33,697 nt of DNA, taken from contig JAUXVT010000015.1 of assembly GCA_030680405.1 (NCBI GenBank), positions 1 through 33,697 on the forward strand, read 5' to 3'. The position numbers and the translations under genes were made by a program. The notes below the pieces were generated by a model. That model did not search any database. It was given only the letters and a program-made list of their open reading frames with translations, and had not been told where the DNA came from. This DNA comes from Thiobacillus sp. (GTDB taxonomy: Bacteria > Pseudomonadota > Gammaproteobacteria > Burkholderiales > Thiobacillaceae). Within the stretch, counting starts at the first letter, position 1; each line of letters begins with the position of its first letter. Positions 24,202-30,969 of the stretch are shown piece by piece.

Positions 24202-24786
24202 TGGTGACGGCATTGCATCCGGGTGTAACGTATCCTCTTCCCAGCGGCGCGGATTGTCGCCGATGTATTCGGCAATGCTCCGGCAATCGTCTTCGTTGCG
24301 GATGATGTGCTCATAATAATTGCGCTGCCACAATCTTCCGCAGAATGGCTGCCAACCGTGTTGATTCACACCGTCCGCATACCGCCTCGTGGTCATACTC
24401 TTGAATCGGTGCACAACATCGCCTAACGATAACGCCGTAGGGGCAACCCCCTGTGGTTGCCCGTTTGCCCCCACCCGTGGTTGCCCTGCGTGCAAAACAG
24501 GGCAGGCACGGGGGCCTGCCCCTACGAGGTGGATGATGCCGTGAATATGGTTGGGCATTACCACGAACGTCCCGGCTGCTACGCCGGGATAAAACACGGC
24601 CAGCTCGTTCCAGATTTTCTCCATCATCCGCCCCGCCTCGTTCGACATCATCGCGCCGTTCTCAATAGCACCAAACAAACATTCCTTGCCCTGCACACAT
24701 ATCGTGACGAAATACGCACCCGCCTGTGAATAATCGTAGTCTTGCAGGCGAATGCTGCGGCGATGGTGAATACGAGAATTGTTCAT
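24199..24786 (-). CDS. REP-associated tyrosine transposase (RAYT)
   Basis: This 195-aa protein of the Y1/IS200-like HUH family should cut single-stranded REP DNA and join to it through a tyrosine. It shows the HUH pair in MPNHIHGIIHLV and the tyrosine region WQRNYYEHIIRNEDDCRSIA. RLQDYDYSQAGAYFVTICVQ is the usual RAYT N-terminus. The ATG at 24786 has GGAGG six bases upstream; a longer frame to 24831 reads into the REP array. Residues about 88-117 (GPRACPVLHAGQPRVGANGQ) are encoded by a REP pair lying inside the gene in frame. REP arrays in inverted orientation frame the gene. It sits between two convergent genes. Confidence 0.93.
   Translation of the reverse strand: MNNSRIHHRRSIRLQDYDYSQAGAYFVTICVQGKECLFGAIENGAMMSNEAGRMMEKIWNELAVFYPGVAAGTFVVMPNHIHGIIHLVGAGPRACPVLHAGQPRVGANGQPQGVAPTALSLGDVVHRFKSMTTRRYADGVNQHGWQPFCGRLWQRNYYEHIIRNEDDCRSIAEYIGDNPRRWEEDTLHPDAMPSP
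24437..24525. repeat. REP pair inside the RAYT coding sequence
   Basis: This 89-bp segment starts GTAGGGGCAACCCCC and ends GGGGCCTGCCCCTAC, so the GTAG heads point outward at both ends. It has the same units as the flanking arrays plus a GGCAGGC variant. It stays open in the transposase frame and adds about 30 residues between the HUH motif and the helix that carries VVHRFKSMTTRRYA. Confidence 0.85.
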
Positions 24787-24803
24787 CGGCGCCTCCGCAT
24801 CGT

Positions 24804-24870
24804 TGGGGCAACCACGGGGGGTAATGGGCAACCACGGGGGGTTAGGGCAACCACGGGGGGTTGCCCCTAC
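24804..24870. repeat. REP array right of the RAYT gene
   Basis: Three GGGCAACCACGGGGGG units end in TTGCCCCTAC. Read on the minus strand it starts GTAGGGGCAACCCCCC, mirroring the left array. Bases 24867-24869 are the TAG stop of the MHYT-GGDEF-EAL gene. Confidence 0.9.
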
Positions 24871-27683
24871 GTGTTGTTTACCAATTTTTCAAACTCCTCG
24901 ATCGGCACCGGTTTGCTGAATAGATAGCCCTGATACGCCATGCAGCCGTTTTGTTTCAGGAAATCCCGTTGCGCTTCGGTTTCCACGCCTTCGGCAATCA
25001 CGTTCAGGCGAAAATTTTGCCCCAAGCCGATAATGGTTTGCACCATCACGGCATCATTCGGGTCGGTTGCGATATCGCGCACAAAGCTCTGGTCGATCTT
25101 GAGTTGATCGAGCGGCAGTTGCTTCAGATAGGACAGCGATGAATAACCGGTGCCGAAATCGTCCAGCGACAATTTGACGCCCAGTGCCTTCAGCGTGTGC
25201 ATTTTTGCCACAATATCGGCAACATCCGTCAACACCACGCTCTCGGTAAATTCCAGTTTCAAGCGCGCCGGATTGACCTGATGAATACGAAGCGCGGCGG
25301 CAACGGTCTCGACAAAGTCACGCTTCCTGAATTGCTGCGCGCTGACGTTAACCGCCAGCTCCAGACCGCGCATTTGCTCATGCTTATCCCATGCTGCCAG
25401 TTGCCGGCAGGCGGTATCCAGCACCCAATGACCAATATCCAGGATCAGCGAACTATCCTCGGCGACGGGAATGAATTGCCCGGGGGAAACCATGCCGCGT
25501 TTCGGATGTATCCAGCGCACCAGTGCCTCGGCACCCAACGGACGGTACTCGCCGTCCACCTGAATCTGGTAATACATACGCAGCTCCTGGTTGGGTATGG
25601 CACGGCGTAAATCAGCCTCCAGCGCGGCATGCGTTTCCACCGCGTGCTGCATGGCGGGGTCGAAGAAGCGCACCGCATTCCGCCCCGAATCCTTGGCCTG
25701 ATACATCGCCAGGTCGGCGTGTTTGAGCAAGGTATCCACCGATTCTTCATTGCCACGGTACAGGCACACACCGATGCTCGGCGAGCCGTGATACTCATGG
25801 CTCTTGAGCTGATAAGGTTCAGCCAGAGATGCGCGTATCTTCTCGGCAATCAGCGCGACTTTCTGCAAAGCCTCTTCCGCATTCGCACTGACATCTTCGA
25901 TCAACACCACGAACTCATCGCCGCCCAGACGCGCCACGGCATCCACTTCACGCACACAGGACTGAGTGCGCTCGGCCACCTCGATCAGCATCAGATCGCC
26001 ATAATTATGTCCCAGGGTATCGTTGAGCGTCTTGAACCTGTCCATATCGAGAAACAGCACCGCACCATAATGATTGCTGCGCGCCGATACCGACAGTGCC
26101 AGATGGAAACGGTCGAGCAGCAGGCGCCGGTTGGGCAATTTTGTCAGCGCATCATAAAACGCCAGATTGTGGATTTCCTCCTCGGCCTGCTTGCGCGCGG
26201 TGATGTCGCTGAAGATGCCGACATACTCGGTCGTTTGCCCCTGTTCATTTTTTACGGCGGTGATGGTCAACCACTTCGGATAGATATGCCCGCCCTTGCG
26301 CCGGTCCCAAATCTCGCCGGACCACGCGCCGGTTTTCAGCAACTGCTGCCACATTTCCGCGTAAAAGGCTTTGTCCTGCCGGCCCGAACTGAAAATATGC
26401 GGATTTTTGCCCAGCACCTCTTCGGGCTGGTAACCGGTGATGTCGGTAAATGCCCGATTGACGCGGATAATGCTTGAATTTGCATCGGTAATCAGGATGG
26501 CTTCGTGCGTCTCGAAGGTTGCCGCCGCCACACGCAATACCTCCTCGGCCTTCTTGCGCTCGGTGATGTCGGTGCGTATCGCAATATATTGAAAGGGTTT
26601 GCCGTTGGAGTCCAGAAACGGCACGATGGTGGTTGCCACCCAATACAGGCTGCCATCCTTGGCGCGATTGCAACAATCCCCGTGCCATACCTTGCCCGCA
26701 ACAATAGTGCGATACATGTCGAGAAAAAATTCTCTCGGGTGCGTGCCGGAATTGATCATGCGGTGATTCTGCCCAAGCAGTTCATCGCGTGAATACTGGC
26801 TGAGGGCGCAGAATTTATCGTTGACGTAGGTAATCGTGCCGCACACATCGGTAATTGCCACAATTGAGTGCTGATCCAGCGCATATTTTTGACACTCCAG
26901 TTCCCTCAATGCCTGCCCATGCGTTTGTTCGAGTTGCGCCAGGGCTTGCGCGTTCCGTCGCGCCATGCGCTGATCGAACAACACGGCAAAAATCCCGCCG
27001 CCAAACCAGACCAATGATGTCAGCGATACCAGCAAGGCGAGCGTATCCGGGGCGACAGGCATTGCGCCAGCCATGCACATGCTGCCGGGCGCGATATTTG
27101 CTCCCAGCATGGCGGTGTAGTGCATACCGGAAATCGCCAGGCCCATGATGACGCCGCCCAACACATAACGAAGCATCGGCGGCAGCTTGACACGCCCGCC
27201 CCGACACATCATCAGCAACGCGCCACATGAAGCGATGACGGCAATGGCCACGGACAGGATAAAAGTCAGCGGGTCATAGCTGATCGGCGGGGACATCCTG
27301 AGCGCCGCCATGCCGGTGTAGTGCATGATGCTGATGCCCACGCCCATCAACAGGCCGCTCACGACAATGCGCACGGTGCTGATGTCCGGCTCGCGCAGCA
27401 CGTAAAACCCGAGCAGGGCTGCGGCAATCGCGGGCAAAGCGGAGAGCAGTGTCAAAGCCAGATCGTAGCCAAGAGGAATGGTCAAATGAAAGGCCAGCAT
27501 GCCGATGAAATGCATGGACCAGATCGCCAAGCCCAGCGTAAGGCCGCCGACAATCATCCATATCCGCGCCGAACGACCGCTGCTCTCGCGCATGCGTTGC
27601 GCATGGGTGAGCGCCGTGAACGAGCCGATCATCGCGACCAGCACGGACAACAGCACCAGCGGGATATTCCAGACGATTAGCAA
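24867..27683 (-). CDS. MHYT-PAS-PAS-GGDEF-EAL c-di-GMP enzyme
   Basis: This protein of about 938 aa is membrane-bound and should turn over c-di-GMP. Its N-terminal MHYT sensor has about seven membrane helices with three marks, [20 protein letters not shown] and [13 protein letters not shown] domains are thought to bind copper or to sense O2, CO or NO. Two PAS/PAC units follow, then an intact GGDEF with the I-site REVD five residues before it, then an intact EAL domain ([22 protein letters not shown]). Both catalytic activities are possible. A TTG at 27683 is favoured as start because AAGGA precedes it and it overlaps the udg stop by 7 bp. An ATG at 27740 would overlap udg by 64 bp. The stop codon is inside a REP array. 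Confidence 0.9.
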   Translation of the reverse strand: MLIVWNIPLVLLSVLVAMIGSFTALTHAQRMRESSGRSARIWMIVGGLTLGLAIWSMHFIGMLAFHLTIPLGYDLALTLLSALPAIAAALLGFYVLREPDISTVRIVVSGLLMGVGISIMHYTGMAALRMSPPISYDPLTFILSVAIAVIASCGALLMMCRGGRVKLPPMLRYVLGGVIMGLAISGMHYTAMLGANIAPGSMCMAGAMPVAPDTLALLVSLTSLVWFGGGIFAVLFDQRMARRNAQALAQLEQTHGQALRELECQKYALDQHSIVAITDVCGTITYVNDKFCALSQYSRDELLGQNHRMINSGTHPREFFLDMYRTIVAGKVWHGDCCNRAKDGSLYWVATTIVPFLDSNGKPFQYIAIRTDITERKKAEEVLRVAAATFETHEAILITDANSSIIRVNRAFTDITGYQPEEVLGKNPHIFSSGRQDKAFYAEMWQQLLKTGAWSGEIWDRRKGGHIYPKWLTITAVKNEQGQTTEYVGIFSDITARKQAEEEIHNLAFYDALTKLPNRRLLLDRFHLALSVSARSNHYGAVLFLDMDRFKTLNDTLGHNYGDLMLIEVAERTQSCVREVDAVARLGGDEFVVLIEDVSANAEEALQKVALIAEKIRASLAEPYQLKSHEYHGSPSIGVCLYRGNEESVDTLLKHADLAMYQAKDSGRNAVRFFDPAMQHAVETHAALEADLRRAIPNQELRMYYQIQVDGEYRPLGAEALVRWIHPKRGMVSPGQFIPVAEDSSLILDIGHWVLDTACRQLAAWDKHEQMRGLELAVNVSAQQFRKRDFVETVAAALRIHQVNPARLKLEFTESVVLTDVADIVAKMHTLKALGVKLSLDDFGTGYSSLSYLKQLPLDQLKIDQSFVRDIATDPNDAVMVQTIIGLGQNFRLNVIAEGVETEAQRDFLKQNGCMAYQGYLFSKPVPIEEFEKLVNNT

Positions 27684-28612
27684 TTCACTTCCTTGCCCTC
27701 TTTTTGCATCGCCTTCATTGTAAGGCACAAATCCTGCCACGCCTTGGCTTTTTCCATCGGGCTGCGCAACAGGTAAGCGGGATGGTAAGTGACGATCAAG
27801 GGGACGCCGTTAAAGTCATGCAATATGCCGCGCAACGAGCCCAGCGCTACGTCGCGCCCCAACAGCGCGGTGGCGGCGGTCTTGCCGAGTGCGACGATGA
27901 GTTTGGGTTTTATCAAGGCGATCTGGCGTTGCAGATAGGGCAGGCAGGTTGCGATCTCATCCCGCTCCGGCGCGCGGTTGTTGGGCGGACGGCATTTGAC
28001 GATGTTGGCGATATACACATTTTTCCCGCGCCTGAGTTTGATCGCCAGCAGCATGTTGTCGAGCAGCTTGCCCGCCTGCCCGACGAACGGCTCCCCCTGC
28101 GCATCTTCATCTGCCCCCGGTCCTTCACCGACAAACAGCCACTCGGCCTGTTCGTCGCCAACGCCGAACACCGTCTGCGTGCAACCGGCGCGCAGCTTGC
28201 AGGCGGTGCAGTCGCGCACCTGCTGTTTTAGTTCGGTCCAGTCGAGGTTGCCAAGTTCCCCTCTTAAATTTTTTCCCGATAATTCATTAAGCGCAAGATT
28301 CCCTCTCCCTTGCAGGGGGATAACCAGCGACTTGCCCGCTTGCGGGCTTAGTCGAATGGCTAGTGGTTCCATCAGGGTTAGGGAGGGGGTAGAAACTTGG
28401 TTTTCACGCTGCTCCACCCCCATCCTAGCCTTCCCCCTCTCAGGGGGAAGGGACTGGGCGGCTGGCTCTAATGAACTGTCCGGGTTTATCGGGTAAGCAG
28501 CCGTTTCGACGACGGATTCAGCCTCGTGCACCACATCAGGCGCAGGCGCGCCGCGCCGCTTCCACAGCGGATACAGATTCAGCTCGCGCAATACTGCTTC
28601 ATTTCTATCCAT
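27677..28612 (-). CDS. Uracil-DNA glycosylase, family 4/5 type, with in-frame repeat insert
   Basis: This protein of about 311 aa removes uracil from DNA in base-excision repair. The catalytic domain (about 120-305) has motif [21 protein letters not shown] and motif [11 protein letters not shown]. Four cysteines for the 4Fe-4S cluster are visible: CTACK, then VKC and ATC. The N-terminus ([10 protein letters not shown]) is joined to this domain by a long linker encoded by repetitive DNA at 28301-28452, which reads [20 protein letters not shown] and more. The linker is open in frame. ATGs at 28621 and 28612 are possible; the second has AAGG at a better spacing. It overlaps rimI upstream and the MHYT gene downstream. 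Confidence 0.9.
   Translation of the reverse strand: MDRNEAVLRELNLYPLWKRRGAPAPDVVHEAESVVETAAYPINPDSSLEPAAQSLPPERGKARMGVEQRENQVSTPSLTLMEPLAIRLSPQAGKSLVIPLQGRGNLALNELSGKNLRGELGNLDWTELKQQVRDCTACKLRAGCTQTVFGVGDEQAEWLFVGEGPGADEDAQGEPFVGQAGKLLDNMLLAIKLRRGKNVYIANIVKCRPPNNRAPERDEIATCLPYLQRQIALIKPKLIVALGKTAATALLGRDVALGSLRGILHDFNGVPLIVTYHPAYLLRSPMEKAKAWQDLCLTMKAMQKEGKEVNC
28301..28452. repeat. Palindromic repeat element inside udg
   Basis: The element starts CCCTCTCCC and ends CTCAGGGGGAAGGG. Its core, 28317-28375 (59 bp), recurs in mfd at 32131-32189. The core has flanks GGGATAACCAGCGACTTG and AGTCGAATGGCTAGT around a hairpin (GCCCGC-TT-GCGGGC), and arms AACCA...TGGTT can pair over it. Outside the hairpin region only one base differs between the copies. 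It lies in the linker of udg and is read without a stop. Confidence 0.85.
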
Positions 28613-29057
28613 TGGATTCATCCTTCAGCCCACACGCCATCACCAGCGCATCCTCGCAACCATCCGCATTCCGGTAATAATCGCGCCGCGCGCCGATTTC
28701 GCTGAAACCCGCGCTGCGATACAAGGCAATCGCAGCAACATTGGACGAATGCACTTCGAGAAACACGCGCTGCAGGTTTCTTTCACGCGCTGCACCCAGT
28801 ATTTCGCCCAGCATCGCGCGCCCCAATCCCTTGCGCTGCTCGGCCTGCGCTACACCGATACTGAGCAGTTCCGCTTCATCCGCCGCCATCATCAATATTG
28901 CATAGCCGCGAATCTCGCCGCTGTCCGTTTCATTCACGCGGCATACATAGCCGCTCTCGAGCACATCGATAAAATTGCCGCGCGTCCACGGAAAGCGCTG
29001 CACCGCCTGTTCGATGGCGAGCACCGCATCCACATCGGCCTGCGTCATCGCGCGCAT
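28605..29057 (-). CDS. rimI: Ribosomal protein S18 alanine N-acetyltransferase
   Basis: This 150-aa GNAT acetyltransferase caps the N-terminal alanine of ribosomal protein S18. The acetyl-CoA loop is VAQAEQRKGLGRAML, preceded by AELLSIGV, and followed by LEVHSSNVAAIALYRSAGF, the typical RimI block. The ATG at 29057 overlaps the tsaB stop as TGATG. The pairing with tsaB is standard. It overlaps the start of udg. Confidence 0.93.
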   Translation of the reverse strand: MRAMTQADVDAVLAIEQAVQRFPWTRGNFIDVLESGYVCRVNETDSGEIRGYAILMMAADEAELLSIGVAQAEQRKGLGRAMLGEILGAARERNLQRVFLEVHSSNVAAIALYRSAGFSEIGARRDYYRNADGCEDALVMACGLKDESNG

Positions 29058-29737
29058 CAACGCCCTTCACGTTCAGAGGTCTTCAGCGCCACTTTATCGC
29101 GCAGGTATAGCGGCAAAGCCTCCGCCGCATCCTTGCCTAGACCCAGCACGAATTGCGCCGCGCCAAGCGCGGCTATCGCGGCGGCCTGCGGTACGGCTAC
29201 GCCATCCATGCCCTGCAACTGCCCGGCATAGCGAGCCTGCAACGCTGCACCATGCGCAGCGAAGCCGCTGCCCGCGCCGAACCAGTCATCGCCCGGCACC
29301 AAGGGAGCATCTTGCGGTTTGCACAAACGCGGTTCGCTCAGCGCGGTCCAGTCGTCGCCCTGTTTCTCGTAGGCCGCATGATAAATCTCGCCCATGCGCG
29401 CATCCAGCGCCGCGATCACGCACGTTTGGCTGGAAGCCTCTGCCAGCGCCTGCAGCGTGCACACGCCGGCCACCGGCAGATTCGCGCCAAGCGCCAGACC
29501 TTGCGCCACACCACAGGCAATGCGCACCCCAGTGAACGACCCGGGACCTTTGCCGAAGGCGATGCCATCCATATCCTTGATCCCGAATCCCGCATCCTTG
29601 AGCAGCGCATCCAGCATTTCCATCAACACCTCGGAATGTTTCTGCCCCACCAGTTCGCAACGCTCCACAACCGCGCTGTCCTGCCACAGCGCCACCGAAC
29701 AGTATTCGGTGGAGGTTTCCAGCGCCAGTACGCGCAT
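29057..29737 (-). CDS. tsaB: tRNA t6A biosynthesis protein TsaB
   Basis: This 226-aa protein has the actin-like ASKHA fold and partners TsaD and TsaE in making N6-threonylcarbamoyladenosine at position 37 of tRNAs. It starts [17 protein letters not shown] and contains QKHSEVLMEMLDALL, GIAFGKGPGSFTGVRI and GVCTLQALAE, all hallmarks of TsaB. DARMGEIYHAAYE also matches. The ATG overlaps the ispF stop by one base (TGATG), and a parallel junction occurs with rimI. The length is normal. Confidence 0.95.
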   Translation of the reverse strand: MRVLALETSTEYCSVALWQDSAVVERCELVGQKHSEVLMEMLDALLKDAGFGIKDMDGIAFGKGPGSFTGVRIACGVAQGLALGANLPVAGVCTLQALAEASSQTCVIAALDARMGEIYHAAYEKQGDDWTALSEPRLCKPQDAPLVPGDDWFGAGSGFAAHGAALQARYAGQLQGMDGVAVPQAAAIAALGAAQFVLGLGKDAAEALPLYLRDKVALKTSEREGR

Positions 29738-30213
29738 CAATTATCCGCCAGCAACAACGCCACCGCCTGCGCTGCAATCCCCTCGCCGCGCCCGCTGAAT
29801 CCGAGTTGCTCGGTTGTGGTCGCCTTCACATTGACGGCGCTTTTTTCCACGCGCAGGTCGGCGGCGATATGCGCCACCATCTGCGGGATATGCGGTGCCA
29901 TTTTCGGTGCCTGTGCGATGATGGTTGCGTCCACGTTGCCGACGCGAAAACCCTGTTCACGCACCAGATGCAGCACCTCGCGCAACAGGATGCGGCTGTC
30001 GATATTCTTAAACTTCGTGTCGCTATCGGCGAAATGCCTGCCGATGTCGCCCAGCGCCGCCGCGCCGAGCAGCGCATCGCAGATCGCATGCAGCAGCACG
30101 TCCGCATCGGAATGGCCAAGCAGCCCCTTGTCGTGGGGAATTTCCACCCCGCCGATGATGAGCTTGCGCCCTTCCACCAACTGGTGAACATCGAAACCTT
30201 GTCCGATTCTCAT
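29737..30213 (-). CDS. ispF: 2-C-methyl-D-erythritol 2,4-cyclodiphosphate synthase
   Basis: This 158-aa enzyme of the MEP isoprenoid pathway cyclises CDP-methylerythritol phosphate with loss of CMP. It starts [12 protein letters not shown], where D and H bind metal. [17 protein letters not shown] is the signature and includes the other ligand. The C-terminal block [17 protein letters not shown] is also typical. It overlaps ispD by 4 bp (ATGA), as in many proteobacteria, and both act in the same pathway. Confidence 0.96.
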   Translation of the reverse strand: MRIGQGFDVHQLVEGRKLIIGGVEIPHDKGLLGHSDADVLLHAICDALLGAAALGDIGRHFADSDTKFKNIDSRILLREVLHLVREQGFRVGNVDATIIAQAPKMAPHIPQMVAHIAADLRVEKSAVNVKATTTEQLGFSGRGEGIAAQAVALLLADN

Positions 30214-30896
30214 ATTTCTTTTCCTTGTTGAAGCAATAATTCCGCCAACAGCAAATCCTGCGGATAAGTCACCTTGAAATTGCCCGATTCGCTCAATACC
30301 AGTTTGGGTTTCAAGCCCAGCGCCTCGACCGCCGCAGCCTCGTCGGTGAATTTCTTCGCGTTACCCAACGCCTGCGCCAGCAACCCGGCGCGGAACATTT
30401 GCGGCGTCTGCGCCTGCCACAAACCTTCACGTTCTTCGGTGCGTGCGATGCGCTGCTGATCATCGGCACGCTTCAGCGTATCCGCCACCGGCACGGCGAG
30501 AATGCCGCCCACCGCGTCATCGTGCAGCTCCGAAATCAATTTAGCCAGATGCGCCTGCGTCAGGCAGGGGCGCGCCGCGTCATGCACCAGCACCCAGTCA
30601 TCCGGTTCCAGCTCGGAGGCCAGCAAGCCGTTCGCCACGCTCTCGGCGCGTGTCGCCCCGCCGCAATACAGAGGCTGCAACTTGTCGCCGAAGCGCGACC
30701 AGTCATAGGTATGGAACAGCGTGTCGTCGGGGGCCAGCACCACAAACACCGTGGCGATGTCCGGACAGGTGCACAGCGTATTCAGCGCGTGAAAAATAAG
30801 CGGCTGCCCGGCCAGCGGCAGGTATTGTTTTGGCAAATCATTGCCCATGCGGGAACCGGAACCGGCGGCAGGAACGAGGGCGAAGAAATCAGACAT
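30210..30896 (-). CDS. ispD: 2-C-methyl-D-erythritol 4-phosphate cytidylyltransferase
   Basis: This 228-aa enzyme joins CTP and methylerythritol phosphate, an earlier MEP-pathway step than IspF. The nucleotide-binding start is [28 protein letters not shown] and [10 protein letters not shown] are the family motifs, with TPQMF late in the protein. It is the first gene of the ispD-ispF-tsaB-rimI-udg run and is divergent from mfd across a 73-bp gap. Confidence 0.96.
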   Translation of the reverse strand: MSDFFALVPAAGSGSRMGNDLPKQYLPLAGQPLIFHALNTLCTCPDIATVFVVLAPDDTLFHTYDWSRFGDKLQPLYCGGATRAESVANGLLASELEPDDWVLVHDAARPCLTQAHLAKLISELHDDAVGGILAVPVADTLKRADDQQRIARTEEREGLWQAQTPQMFRAGLLAQALGNAKKFTDEAAAVEALGLKPKLVLSESGNFKVTYPQDLLLAELLLQQGKEI

Positions 30897-30936
30897 GGCG
30901 GAATTGTAAATTAAAAGGCTGACTGCGCGCTTGGCT

Positions 30937-30942
30937 TATAAT
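30937..30942 (+). promoter_or_regulatory. Probable -10 box for mfd
   Basis: A perfect TATAAT stands 28 bp before the GTG start of mfd. No good -35 hexamer is found at the right distance, so the assignment depends on the -10 alone. The 73-bp gap must also hold the ispD promoter. Confidence 0.45.
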
Positions 30943-30969
30943 GCAAGCCTCTGTTTCAGGCAGTCCATC

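Noticed and set aside
24137..24870. Possible CRISPR array because of regularly repeated GGGCAACC units
   Set aside because: The units are palindromic, only about 20 bp apart without unique spacers, and are linked to a RAYT gene, so they are REP sequences.
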